In this document: piece after piece, positions 53,471-62,342 of the stretch
How positions within the stretch are numbered: the stretch's first letter is position 1
How the letters are laid out: each line of letters begins with the position of its first letter
Assembly: GCA_964610155.1 (NCBI GenBank)
Contig: CAZSUY010000008.1
Location: 49,999 to 113,998 of the forward strand
Reading direction: 5' to 3'
Length of the DNA: 64,000 bases
From: JAFGBM01 sp964610155
Lineage (GTDB): Bacteria > Actinomycetota > Actinomycetes > Actinomycetales > Demequinaceae
Notes under the pieces: generated by a model
Seen by the model: the letters and a program-made list of their open reading frames with translations, nothing else
Told to the model about the DNA's origin: nothing
The model's database searches: none
Made by a program: the position numbers and the translations under genes

Positions 53471-53934
53471 GTGGCGAGGGAGCCCCCCTCCGCGTCGAGG
53501 ACGGGACAGGGCTCACGGTTGAGGTAGTGGCCTCCTCATGGCACGAGGGGGTCATGGAAGGCCTGATTTCGGGTGCGATTGGTGCCATCGAAGCGGCCGG
53601 GGCACGGTACCGGCTGACCCGGGTTCCGGGATGCTTCGAGCTTCCCGTGGTCGCCGAGGTCCTGGCATGCGGGGGCGCCGAGGTCATCGTCGCCCTTGGG
53701 GTTGTTATCCGGGGGGGGACTCCGCATTTCGAATTCGTGGCCGATGCGGCCACCCGCGGATTGGCGGAAGTCGCCCGTCAACACGCTATCGCGCTCGGGT
53801 TTGGGGTTCTCACCTGCGATACGGAAGAGCAAGCTAGGGATCGCGCGGGGCTGCCGGGCTCGCACGAGGACAAGGGAAAAGAGGCGGTCGAGGCCGCGAT
53901 AGCCGTCGCCCACGTTATTGCGAGACTGGCCTGA
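53467..53934 (+). CDS. ribH: 6,7-dimethyl-8-ribityllumazine synthase
   Basis: Penultimate riboflavin step, forms a cage-like multimer, 155 aa. Blocks: SSWHEGVMEGLISGAI, PGCFELPVVAEVLA, ALGVVIRGGTPHFEFVADAAT and FGVLTCDTEEQARDRAG. The phosphate loop reads GGT where GET/GGT varies in the family. Ends the rib operon ribD-ribE-ribBA-ribH. Confidence 0.96.
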   Translation: MSGEGAPLRVEDGTGLTVEVVASSWHEGVMEGLISGAIGAIEAAGARYRLTRVPGCFELPVVAEVLACGGAEVIVALGVVIRGGTPHFEFVADAATRGLAEVARQHAIALGFGVLTCDTEEQARDRAGLPGSHEDKGKEAVEAAIAVAHVIARLA

Positions 53935-53960
53935 GTTGACCCTCACCCCGTCGCCTCCCG

Positions 53961-53966
53961 TAGGCT
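53961..53966 (+). promoter_or_regulatory. leaderless-type -10 TAGGCT (N7) GTG for hisE
   Basis: TAGGCT, seven bases, GTG 53974. TTGACC at 53936-53941 could be a -35 with a 19-bp spacer, the best -35 candidate among these boxes. Confidence 0.55.
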
Positions 53967-53973
53967 GGGCGTC

Positions 53974-54237
53974 GTGAAGACCTTTGACGAACTATTCGAC
54001 GAACTCCAGCGTCGCGCGGAGGAACGTCCCCGTGGCAGTCGTACCGTTAAACTTCTGAAGAACGGAGTCCACTCGATCGGGAAGAAGTTGGTCGAGGAGG
54101 CAGCGGAGGCTTGGATGGCGGCGGAATTCGAGTCAGACGAAAGGGCGGCCGAGGAACTCGCCCAACTCATCTATCATGCCCAAGTCATGATGGTGGCCAA
54201 GGGATTTACCTTGAGCGACATAGAGAAATACCTCTGA
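53974..54237 (+). CDS. hisE: phosphoribosyl-ATP pyrophosphohydrolase
   Basis: Second step of histidine synthesis, 87 aa, all-helical MazG-like fold. Motifs FDELFDELQRRAEERP, VKLLKNGVHSIGKKLVEEAAEAWMAA with the Mg-binding Glu cluster, and EELAQLIYHAQVMM. Stand-alone, not fused to hisI. hisEG next to ribH and pafBC region matches the mycobacterial order as I recall (hisG-hisE). Confidence 0.95.
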   Translation: MKTFDELFDELQRRAEERPRGSRTVKLLKNGVHSIGKKLVEEAAEAWMAAEFESDERAAEELAQLIYHAQVMMVAKGFTLSDIEKYL

Positions 54238-54239
54238 GG

Positions 54240-55091
54240 ATGGCCGTACTACGCGTCGCTGTACCCAACAAGGGCGAGCTATCTGAGCCTGCGAGCGAAC
54301 TGCTGCGCGACGCCGGGTACAAACAGCGCCGGGACTCTCACGAACTGGCGCTGTCCGATCCTAGGAACGGTGTCGAATTCTTCTACCTCAGGCCACGGGA
54401 CATCGCGGTATACGTCGGAGCCGGCACGGTTGATGTTGGAATCACGGGTAGGGACCTGTTGATGGACTCTGGAGCCGAGGCGATTGAGCACCTTGAACTG
54501 GGGTTCGGGGCGTCAACGTTCCGGTATGCTGCTCCCGCGCGAAAGGTCTCTTCGATCGAGGATCTGGCAGGAAAGCGCGTCGCGACATCCTATTCCCACC
54601 TCGTGTCGAATCACCTGAGGTCGTACGGAGTTAAGGCCCAAGTGGTTCACCTGGACGGTGCGGTCGAGACAGCGGTTCGGCTGGGGGTTGCCGATGCCGT
54701 CGCCGACGTTGTGGAAACCGGGGCGACCCTCAGGGCCGCCGGCCTAGAGATCTTCGGCGATCCGATCCTTGTCTCGGAAGCGCTCCTGGTTCGACGCCCC
54801 GACACCCCGGAAGACGCCATCGCCACCATCACCGGGAGGCTGCGGAGCGTCCTCATCGCGCGTCAATACGTACTCCTTGACTACGACATCCCTGAAGCCG
54901 CACTCGCGGAGGCTGCGGTCATTACCCCCGGATATGAAGCCCCGACCGTGACCCCCCTCCACGGGTCTCCGGATTGGAGGGCCGTCCGCGTCCTGGTTCC
55001 CAGGAGCGAGATGAACCACGTCATGGAGCAGTTGTACGCGGTGGGGGCCCGAGCGGTCATAGCAACCGAGTTGCTCGCCTGCAGGGTCTGA
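54240..55091 (+). CDS. hisG: ATP phosphoribosyltransferase, long form
   Basis: First, feedback-regulated step of histidine synthesis, 283 aa with the C-terminal ACT-like regulatory domain (about 210-283), so no HisZ is needed. Blocks: RVAVPNKGELSEPASELLRDAG, RDIAVYVGAGTVDVGITGRD, RVATSYSHLVSNHL, and PRP-binding DAVADVVETGATLRAAGLE. ATG 54240 lies 2 bp after hisE with GAGG before it. Stop overlaps pafB start (TGATG). Confidence 0.96.
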   Translation: MAVLRVAVPNKGELSEPASELLRDAGYKQRRDSHELALSDPRNGVEFFYLRPRDIAVYVGAGTVDVGITGRDLLMDSGAEAIEHLELGFGASTFRYAAPARKVSSIEDLAGKRVATSYSHLVSNHLRSYGVKAQVVHLDGAVETAVRLGVADAVADVVETGATLRAAGLEIFGDPILVSEALLVRRPDTPEDAIATITGRLRSVLIARQYVLLDYDIPEAALAEAAVITPGYEAPTVTPLHGSPDWRAVRVLVPRSEMNHVMEQLYAVGARAVIATELLACRV

Positions 55092-56068
55092 TGCCCGCGC
55101 CGGACGCGGCCGAGCGGCTTCTCAATCTCCTGATTGCGCTCACCCATGCTCCGCTGAGGATGACCCGCGCGGAAATCCGTGCGACGGTCGCAGGCTACGA
55201 CCCCGTCGATGACCACGACGACTCCGAGACCGCTCGAAAAAGGACCGCGGCATTCGAGCGCATGTTTGAGAGGGACAAGGACGACCTGCGCAGGATCGGA
55301 GTGCCGCTTCGAACCGTTACAGACGCCACCCACGGTGACGAGATCGGCTACGTCATCGACGCTGGCGATGGCGTCATGCCCCCCATTTCGCTTACAGCCG
55401 TCGAGCGGGCGATCGTGGCTGTCGCTGCCGACTACTGGCAGTGCGCGGCCCTTGGAACCGACGCCAGGAGGGCCTTGGTCAAGATCACGTCGTCGACCGC
55501 CCGAATCGAAGAGATTCCGGTATATCTTGCGGCGCGCTCGACGGCGGGGGTCGATGCGGCACCCGCCCTTGCCCAGGCGATCGCGGACGGGCAGGCGGTT
55601 CAATTCATCTATACCTCGGCGTCATCGGGGCGAGCCCGAAGGACGGTCGAGCCCTGGCGCCTGGTTGTTCGAGGCGGACCCCTCTACCTCGTCGGACTCG
55701 ACCGAGACAGGGGCGAACCTCGCACATACCGGTTGAGCCGGATCGAGGGAACGGTTTCGCCTATCGGGGAGAGGGGCGCCTTCGTCGCCCCCGTCGGGCT
55801 CGCGGGGGTCTACTTGACGGCGTCCGTCCCTTCCCTCACCGCGCGCATCGGGCTCCGCGCGGAGTCAGGGCATGCTCTTCGTCGCCGGGGGCGGTTCCTC
55901 GAATCGAAGGGGGAGTGGGACCTCTACGAGGTGCAGTATTCGGATACCGATTCCCTCCGAGACGAAATTCTCGGCCTCTCCGGGGCGGGAAGGATCATCT
56001 CTCCCCTTTCCCTTGCGGAGGCAGTCATCACCCACGCCCGGGCGGCGTTGGAGGCGGCCCGTGCCTGA
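55091..56068 (+). CDS. pafB: WYL-domain regulator PafB
   Basis: One half of the PafB/PafC heterodimer that activates DNA-damage genes in mycobacteria, 325 aa. N-terminal winged-helix region (about 1-85: AERLLNLLIALTHAPLRMTRAEIR), then the WYL domain from about 165 with VQFIYTSASSGRARRTVEPWRLVVRGG and LYLVGLDRDRGEPRTYRLSRIEG, and a WCX tail. The longer upstream frame is inside hisG. Overlaps pafC by 8 bp. The ligand sensed by the WYL domain is thought to be single-stranded nucleic acid. Confidence 0.93.
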   Translation: MPAPDAAERLLNLLIALTHAPLRMTRAEIRATVAGYDPVDDHDDSETARKRTAAFERMFERDKDDLRRIGVPLRTVTDATHGDEIGYVIDAGDGVMPPISLTAVERAIVAVAADYWQCAALGTDARRALVKITSSTARIEEIPVYLAARSTAGVDAAPALAQAIADGQAVQFIYTSASSGRARRTVEPWRLVVRGGPLYLVGLDRDRGEPRTYRLSRIEGTVSPIGERGAFVAPVGLAGVYLTASVPSLTARIGLRAESGHALRRRGRFLESKGEWDLYEVQYSDTDSLRDEILGLSGAGRIISPLSLAEAVITHARAALEAARA

Positions 56069-56993
56069 GCCCGCCATTCCCCGACTGACCAGGCTCCTCG
56101 GGATTGTCACCCAACTCGAGGAGTACGGCGAGGCCAGCTTCGACGAACTTGCCCGCCATTTTGGGGTCTCTCGGGAGGTCATCAAGGACGACATCGACAC
56201 CCTGTGGGTCTCCGGTTTGCCGGGCTATGGGACAGCTGACCTTCTCGATTTCGATGGCTATGCCTACGAGGAGGGGATCGCTCGGCTCACGGAATCGCTG
56301 GGCATCCGGCAGGTTCGGCTCGCCCCGGCGGAGGCGGTCGCCCTCATGGGGGCCTTGGCCAGCATCGTGGCCTCTGGGGCGGCTCCTGCCGCCGCGGAGG
56401 GGGCGCTGGAGGCTTTGAGAGCCGCCGTGGAGGGAGCAATGGCGGTTACCGTGGTTGGAGCACCCCCCGCCGATCAAACGGCCGTACAGGCCATACGGGA
56501 GGGTCTTGAGCGATCGCTCGCCGTCGTCGTGACCTATGTCGATGCTCAGGATCGCCGGACGGAGAGGACCATTGAACCCCATCGGCTCGTGGCCGTGGAT
56601 GGGGTCGGGTATGTCGAGTGTTTCTGCCTAAGGGCGGGTGACTTCAGGACGCTTCGGCTCGACCGCATCGAACGCGCCGAGGTGACCGATGAGCCAGCCA
56701 GCACCCCAAGGAGGGAAACGGAGGGTTTCGCCCTTGAAGCGCAATACGACGCGGAGATCACGGTTGGTCTCGCTGGCCGATGGGCATTCGAGGACCTTCC
56801 CGGGGTGTCTCTTAAGTCGGTCGGTGATGAGCTTGTTGCGAGATTCGGGGTCGCCAATCCCGACGTGATCGTGGCTCGTCTCCTTTCGGTGGCTCCGCAT
56901 CTCAGGCGGATCAGTCCCGCGGACCTACGGGATCGACTCGCCAATGCGGCGGAGGCCGTCCTCGCCTCGGCCTCAATTCCCGAGGATCAGTGA
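56061..56993 (+). CDS. pafC: WYL-domain regulator PafC
   Basis: Partner of PafB, 310 aa. HTH FDELARHFGVSREVIKDDIDTL (about 24-46), then WYL domain with VVVTYVDAQDRRTERTIEPHRLVAVDG and CFCLRAGDFRTLRLDRIERAEV, and WCX tail. GTG 56061 overlaps the pafB stop by 8 bp. In mycobacteria tatA and tatC come next; here they are absent and a lipid kinase gene follows. No pafA or proteasome genes are in the window. Confidence 0.93.
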   Translation: MPEPAIPRLTRLLGIVTQLEEYGEASFDELARHFGVSREVIKDDIDTLWVSGLPGYGTADLLDFDGYAYEEGIARLTESLGIRQVRLAPAEAVALMGALASIVASGAAPAAAEGALEALRAAVEGAMAVTVVGAPPADQTAVQAIREGLERSLAVVVTYVDAQDRRTERTIEPHRLVAVDGVGYVECFCLRAGDFRTLRLDRIERAEVTDEPASTPRRETEGFALEAQYDAEITVGLAGRWAFEDLPGVSLKSVGDELVARFGVANPDVIVARLLSVAPHLRRISPADLRDRLANAAEAVLASASIPEDQ

Positions 56994-57087
56994 GGCCATG
57001 CTCCTGGCGTCATCGGTGGGGGACCTGTACGTTGGCTGCCAATGGACACGCGACCCTGCCTGGGTGCGCGCGACGAAGGGATAGGGC

Positions 57088-58023
57088 ATGAGCCACGTCA
57101 TCGGTGTCATTACCAATCCCACCGCCGCAAGCGGCCGGGGGATGCGATGGGGGCATGAGGCTTTGGCCGCACTCGCCGGCCGCGGCCTCAAGATCCGGGA
57201 CCTCACCCATGGGTCTTGGGCTAGCGCCTTCGAGGCGGCGATGCGGGCGAGGAACGATCTCGACGCCTTGGTGGTCGTCGGTGGTGACGGCATGGTCCAC
57301 CTGGGGGTTCAGATCTGCGCCGGACGGAAGAACCTTCCCCTGGGGATCGTGTCCTCTGGCTCCGGAAATGACGCAGCAAACACCTTTGGCCTGCCCGAAT
57401 ACGAGATCGAGCAGGCCGTCGATCGAATCTACGAAGGGCTCCATGGAGATGTCACGGCCGTCGACCTCGGCAAGGTCACCGGGCCTGGGATCGAGGAACC
57501 GGGGGATCCCAGGTACTTCGCGGTCGTGCTTTCGGCGGGCATCGATGCGGCCGTGGCCGCCTATGCCGCCAACATTCAGCGGCCCAAGGGGCCTGTGAAG
57601 TACAAGGTCGCGACCTTCAGAGAGATCGCGCGCTTCAAGCCGTACGGGATAGAGGCCAAGGCCGATGGGCTGAAGTGGAAATCGTCCTCGACACTGGTGG
57701 CCGTGGCGAATACCCCCGTTTTTGGGGGAGGCCTAATCATCTCTCCTGATTCCTCGGTCACCGATGGGTGGCTCGAGTTGGTCATCGCAGAGGGCATGTC
57801 GAAGGCCAGCCTCATCAAGCTCTTCCCCAAGCTCAAGGATGGCTCGCACGTTACCGATCCCAGGATCAGGATTGAGAAGGTCAAGTCGGTCACGGTTTGC
57901 CAATCGACTGATGGGGCGACCCTTCCGGCGGCCTTCGCGGATGGGGAGCTTGTTGGTTCGGAGCCATTGAAAGTGACCGTCGCCCCGGGAGCGCTGCGGG
58001 TCCTTGGGGCACGAATCCCGTAG
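57088..58023 (+). CDS. diacylglycerol/lipid kinase family protein (YegS/DagK type)
   Basis: Predicted ATP-dependent lipid kinase of the DAGK catalytic family, 311 aa, soluble or membrane-associated. Motifs: ITNPTAASGRGM (ATP-binding region), VVVGGDGMVHLGVQ near residue 70 (usual GGDGT reads GGDGM), SSGSGNDAANTFGLP near 90, and FGGGLIISPDSSVTDGWLEL. SD GAAGGG lies 7-8 nt before the ATG. Occupies the gap between pafC and helY where mycobacteria carry tatAC. Its TAG stop starts the helY TAGCGT box. Substrate unproven; sphinganine or phosphatidylinositol-type kinases share the fold. Confidence 0.9.
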   Translation: MSHVIGVITNPTAASGRGMRWGHEALAALAGRGLKIRDLTHGSWASAFEAAMRARNDLDALVVVGGDGMVHLGVQICAGRKNLPLGIVSSGSGNDAANTFGLPEYEIEQAVDRIYEGLHGDVTAVDLGKVTGPGIEEPGDPRYFAVVLSAGIDAAVAAYAANIQRPKGPVKYKVATFREIARFKPYGIEAKADGLKWKSSSTLVAVANTPVFGGGLIISPDSSVTDGWLELVIAEGMSKASLIKLFPKLKDGSHVTDPRIRIEKVKSVTVCQSTDGATLPAAFADGELVGSEPLKVTVAPGALRVLGARIP

Positions 58024-58026
58024 CGT
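58021..58026 (+). promoter_or_regulatory. leaderless-type -10 TAGCGT (N6) ATG for helY
   Basis: TAG is the stop of the lipid kinase gene; six bases after TAGCGT comes the helY ATG 58033. No SD possible in the 9-bp gap. Confidence 0.58.
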
Positions 58027-58032
58027 CGTCTC

Positions 58033-60756
58033 ATGAACGAATCGCCCGCAGACAGGTATCGGGCGTCGCATCAGAGGGCGAATCATCCAGGTGTGCAGAC
58101 ATTCGCCGAGTCGCTGCCCTTCTCACTGGACGAGTTCCAGGTTGAGGCCTGCCAGGCGGTCGAAGATGGCCGCTCGGTGCTGGTGGCCGCACCCACTGGG
58201 GCAGGAAAGACGGTCGTCGGGGAGTTTGCAGTTCGGTGCGCGAGGGAGCGCAAGGAGAAGGCCTTCTACACCACGCCGATCAAGGCCTTGTCCAACCAGA
58301 AGTTCAGGGATCTTACGGAGGCCTACGGGTCATCGGCCGTCGGCCTGCTCACGGGGGACACCTCCATCAATGGGAACGCGGACATCGTCGTCATGACGAC
58401 CGAGGTCTTGAGGAACATGATCTACGCGGGTTCTTCGACCCTTGAGAGGCTGGGCGTCGTCATCCTCGACGAGGTTCACTACCTCGCCGACCGATTCCGG
58501 GGGAGTGTATGGGAGGAGATCCTCGTCCACCTCGACGCCAAGACCGAGATCGTCGCACTTTCGGCAACGGTATCGAACACGGAGGAATTCGGTGCCTGGC
58601 TCAAGGAGGTGAGGGGAGATACGGAGGTCATCGTCTCGGAGACTCGCCCTGTGCCGCTATGGCCGCACGTCATGCTGCGGGAGGGGATGTTCGATCTGTA
58701 TGCAACCGGGGTTGACCCGACCCAGCCGGGCCCCAACCCCAGACTCAATCCCGATCTTGAAGCGGTGGTGCGACGACTCCGCCACTCTCCCCGTCACCGA
58801 GGCCATCGAGGCCCCAGGGGCGTCGGCCGACGGCCGCCCCCGCGTTTCGCCGTGATCGACGTTCTGGATTCGCAGGGGCTCCTGCCGGCGATTGTCTTCA
58901 TCTTTTCTCGCGCGGGGTGCGAGGACGCGGTCGATCAGATACGCGCGGCGGGGATCAGGCTGACGACCGACTCCGAGAGGGCTCAGGTCCGAGAGATCAT
59001 CGAGGAGCGGTGTTCGGGTTTCCCTGGGGCGGATCTTGGAGCTCTTGGCTATGCCCACTGGTTCGATCACCTTCAAGCCGGAGTGGCCGCCCACCATGCC
59101 GGAATGATTCCGCTCTTTAAGGAGGTGGTCGAGCAGCTGTTCACGGCAGGGCTCATCAAGGTCGTCTTCGCCACGGAGACCCTGTCCCTCGGGATCAACA
59201 TGCCAGCCCGATCGGTCGTGCTCGAGAAGCTGGTCAAGTGGGATGGCGACTCGCACAAGGACCTCACGGCAGGGGAATTCACACAGTTGACCGGTCGAGC
59301 GGGCCGGCGGGGGATCGATGTCGAGGGTCACGCGATCGTCGTGGAATACCCGGGATTCGACGTCGAGATCCTGGGGCGGCTGGCGTCGCGTCGGACGTAC
59401 CCCCTCGTGAGTAGTTTTCAGCCCTCTTACAACATGGCCATCAACCTTGTGGCCCGATCGGGGGTCACGAAGGCCCGCGAGGTCCTGGAGATGTCCTTCG
59501 CCCAATACCAGGCCGATGGCTCCGTGGTCACCCAGGCGAGGAAGGTGAGGGACCTCGACACCGCGATATCCGGGTATCGGGAGGCCATCGTGTGTAGCCG
59601 GGGGGATTTCCTTGAGTATTCGGGCCTCAAGGAGAAGATCTCGCGGCTGGAGAAGGCCAGCGCTCGAACGGCAACGAGGGATCGACGGGAGGCCTCCACC
59701 GCAGCGCTGAGGCGTCTCAGGGCCGGAGCGGTCGTTCGCATCCTCGAGGGAAGGCGTAAGGGTCTCGCCGTGGTTGTATCACCAGACAAGACGGAACCTC
59801 CCCGCCCTCTTGTGGTGGCCGAGACGGGTCGGGCCTTCAGGCTGTCGATCGCCGACCTCCACAACGGAATCGAGCAGGTGGGGGAGATCCGCCTCCCCAA
59901 GAGGGTGGACACCCGGCGGGCACAGTCCCGGCGCGACCTTTCGTCGACCCTCAACGCCAAGCGCGACCTCTTCACTCTTCCACGCCAGAAGGGGGAACCC
60001 GTGGAGGTCGAGGAGGGAAAGGACAAGATAGAGGACCTGCGAAGGCAGATGCGTGCACACCCTTGCCATTCCTGCCCCGATCGAGACGACCACTCCCGTT
60101 GGGCCGAGCGGTACTTCCGAGCCCTTCGCGATCGGGACCGGCTGGCCGGGGAGATCTCCAAGGAGACCGGTTCGATCGCGCGGCTCTTCGACCGGAGATG
60201 CGGGGTCCTGGTCGAGCTCGGATACCTGGAGGGGGAGGGGGAGGCCTTGGTCCCTACCTCATGGGGAACGACGCTGCGGACGATCTATTCGGAGAACGAC
60301 CTCGTGATCGCCGAGTGCCTCCGGCTAGGCGTGTGGGCCGGGCTCCAGCCTCCGGCACTTGCTGCGGTCGTCTCGACCCTGGTCTATGAGGGCAGGCGGG
60401 ACGACGAGACCCAGACCCCCCGCATCCCCCAGGGTCCGGCAGGGCCGATTGGGGTTGCCTTAAAAGAGACCGTCCGGGTGTCGTCCGGGCTTCACGAGAT
60501 GCACCTGGAGCGGAAGCTCCCGCGGCTCCAGGCCCCTCAGTGGGGAATCGTCGGCCCGGTGCACTCCTGGACCCAGGGCAAGAGCCTCGATGCCGTGCTC
60601 AAGGGTAGAGACATCGCCCCGGGCGACCTCGTGCGGTGGTTCAAGCAGGTGATCGACGTCTTGGATCAGATTGCAGAGGTGGCGCCCGACCCCTCCGTTC
60701 GGCGAAATGCGGGACAGGCGATCACGGGGATGCGTCGGGGAGTTGTCGCCTACTGA
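58033..60756 (+). CDS. helY: Ski2-like DEVH-box helicase HelY
   Basis: Probable ATP-dependent RNA helicase related to Ski2/Mtr4, 907 aa; actinobacterial HelY. Walker A APTGAGKT (53-60), DEVH box 146-149, motif III LSATVSNTEEFGAWL, motif V ETLSLGINMPAR and motif VI QLTGRAGRRGID. A basic low-complexity insertion (RHSPRHRGHRGPRGVGRR, near residue 250-270) lies between the two RecA domains. C-terminal half holds the rRNA-processing/DSHCT-type region with CHSCPDRDDHSRWAER. Long ATG frame supported by the leaderless box. Follows pafBC as in mycobacteria. Confidence 0.95.
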   Translation: MNESPADRYRASHQRANHPGVQTFAESLPFSLDEFQVEACQAVEDGRSVLVAAPTGAGKTVVGEFAVRCARERKEKAFYTTPIKALSNQKFRDLTEAYGSSAVGLLTGDTSINGNADIVVMTTEVLRNMIYAGSSTLERLGVVILDEVHYLADRFRGSVWEEILVHLDAKTEIVALSATVSNTEEFGAWLKEVRGDTEVIVSETRPVPLWPHVMLREGMFDLYATGVDPTQPGPNPRLNPDLEAVVRRLRHSPRHRGHRGPRGVGRRPPPRFAVIDVLDSQGLLPAIVFIFSRAGCEDAVDQIRAAGIRLTTDSERAQVREIIEERCSGFPGADLGALGYAHWFDHLQAGVAAHHAGMIPLFKEVVEQLFTAGLIKVVFATETLSLGINMPARSVVLEKLVKWDGDSHKDLTAGEFTQLTGRAGRRGIDVEGHAIVVEYPGFDVEILGRLASRRTYPLVSSFQPSYNMAINLVARSGVTKAREVLEMSFAQYQADGSVVTQARKVRDLDTAISGYREAIVCSRGDFLEYSGLKEKISRLEKASARTATRDRREASTAALRRLRAGAVVRILEGRRKGLAVVVSPDKTEPPRPLVVAETGRAFRLSIADLHNGIEQVGEIRLPKRVDTRRAQSRRDLSSTLNAKRDLFTLPRQKGEPVEVEEGKDKIEDLRRQMRAHPCHSCPDRDDHSRWAERYFRALRDRDRLAGEISKETGSIARLFDRRCGVLVELGYLEGEGEALVPTSWGTTLRTIYSENDLVIAECLRLGVWAGLQPPALAAVVSTLVYEGRRDDETQTPRIPQGPAGPIGVALKETVRVSSGLHEMHLERKLPRLQAPQWGIVGPVHSWTQGKSLDAVLKGRDIAPGDLVRWFKQVIDVLDQIAEVAPDPSVRRNAGQAITGMRRGVVAY

Positions 60757-60797
60757 TGCGGGAGTGTGAACGGCGCGTTTGTGGGTTGCCCCTCCCG

Positions 60798-60803
60798 TAG
60801 GCT
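60798..60803 (+). promoter_or_regulatory. leaderless-type -10 TAGGCT (N6) GTG for lnt
   Basis: TAGGCT, six bases (AGGCGC), then GTG 60810. No SD. Confidence 0.57.
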
Positions 60804-60809
60804 AGGCGC

Positions 60810-62342
60810 GTGTCGGGGCTCAGAAACGCACTATACGCGGCGGTTGCGGGGTGGGTGATCCATCTCGCATTCCCGGTGTTCGGGTGGTGGCCAGCGGCTG
60901 CCATCGGGCTTGCCCTGCTCTGGGGGGTTCTGGAGAAGGCGACGGTATGGCGTGGATTGGGGCTAGGGTTCGCAGCTGGGTTGGGCTTCTTTCTTCCCCT
61001 GATCAGATGGACCTCGGTAGGGGTCGGCCCGATTCCCTGGGTGGCCTTGGCCGGGATGGAGGCGCTTGCTTTCGCCCTGTGGGGGGCTTCATGGGCGCTT
61101 GTGCGACGTAAGAAGCTCCTTAGTAAGCGTCTCTGGCTCGAACCCGTGGTCTTCGCCGCCCTGTGGACCTCGGCCGAACAGTTTCGCTCGATGGTGCCGT
61201 GGGGGGGATTCCCCTGGGGGCGGCTCGCGTTCTCTCAGGTCGATGGACCGGCCGCCGGCTTGGCGTGGCTGGGGGGAGCATCGCTCGTGACCTTCTTCGT
61301 CGCTCTAGCCGGGGGGTGCCTGGGACTCGCATTCGAGGCCTTGAGGGGAAGGAGGATCCTCGTCCCCGCTTTTGCCTCCCTGGGGGCCGTGGCCGTGACC
61401 CTGGCCGGGACGCTCGTTCCGCTCGATGCGTCACCAGAGGCGGGATCCCTCCGCATCGGGGTTGCCCAAGGGAGCGTCCCAAACCTCGGCTTGGACTCGT
61501 TTCGTCAGGCACGGCTCGTTCTCGAGAATCACATCATCGCAACGGAAGAACTCGCAGAGCACGCCCCTCGGATACCTGACCTTGTGGTGTGGCCGGAGAA
61601 TGCGGCCGACTTCGATCCGAGGGTCGACGCGATCACGCGTGACGCCCTCACGGGGGCGGCGGCTCTTGTCGGGGCACCGATCCTCGTCGGAACTATCGAG
61701 TACCCGCCGGATGGTGGCCGGTACAACACCTCCCTCCTGTGGACGGCAGATGGCGAGGCCATCGGCCTATACCACAAGCGCCACCCAGCGCCGTTTGCCG
61801 AATACATCCCCTGGAGGGGTTTCGCCGGCATATTCTCCAGCGCCGTCGATCGGGTGAAGAGGGACATGCTTCCGGGATCCGATGTAGGGATCGTCGAGGT
61901 GCCGGTGGACCGGCTCGGAAGGGAGGTCCCCGTGGGGGTGGTCATCTGCTTCGAGGTGGCCTACGACTCCCTGGTGAGGGACACGGTCGTGGGGGGATCC
62001 GAAATCGTCATAGTCCAAACCAACAACGCCAACTTCGGGATGACCCCAGAATCGGTTCAGCAGCTCGCGATGACGAGGTTCCGGGCCATCGAGACCGGAA
62101 GGACGACCGTCCAGGCGTCGACGGTTGGGGTCAGCGCGGTAGTGGCACCCGATGGAGAGATCCTGGAGGAGACTCGCCTCTTCACCGCGGATTACATGCT
62201 CGAGGAGGTGCCCCTTAGGACCTCGATTACCCCCGCGGTTCGCATCGGCGGATACCTGGAATGGGCCTTCCTGCTCGCGCCTCTGTTGGCGGTGGCTTGG
62301 GTGGGGTTGGCCAGCCTCAGGGGTCGATGGGAGTGGGAATGA
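60810..62342 (+). CDS. lnt: apolipoprotein N-acyltransferase
   Basis: Adds the third acyl chain to lipoproteins at the outer face of the cytoplasmic membrane, 510 aa. Six to seven N-terminal TM segments (about 8-200), then the extracytoplasmic nitrilase domain (about 215-470) and a final TM (about 485-503). Catalytic triad visible: Glu263 in VVWPENAADF, Lys323 in LYHKRHPAPFAEYIP and Cys380 in GVVICFEVAYDSL. ATGA overlap with the mannosyltransferase. In M. tuberculosis these two activities are fused in one gene (Rv2051c); here they are separate. Confidence 0.95.
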   Translation: MSGLRNALYAAVAGWVIHLAFPVFGWWPAAAIGLALLWGVLEKATVWRGLGLGFAAGLGFFLPLIRWTSVGVGPIPWVALAGMEALAFALWGASWALVRRKKLLSKRLWLEPVVFAALWTSAEQFRSMVPWGGFPWGRLAFSQVDGPAAGLAWLGGASLVTFFVALAGGCLGLAFEALRGRRILVPAFASLGAVAVTLAGTLVPLDASPEAGSLRIGVAQGSVPNLGLDSFRQARLVLENHIIATEELAEHAPRIPDLVVWPENAADFDPRVDAITRDALTGAAALVGAPILVGTIEYPPDGGRYNTSLLWTADGEAIGLYHKRHPAPFAEYIPWRGFAGIFSSAVDRVKRDMLPGSDVGIVEVPVDRLGREVPVGVVICFEVAYDSLVRDTVVGGSEIVIVQTNNANFGMTPESVQQLAMTRFRAIETGRTTVQASTVGVSAVVAPDGEILEETRLFTADYMLEEVPLRTSITPAVRIGGYLEWAFLLAPLLAVAWVGLASLRGRWEWE

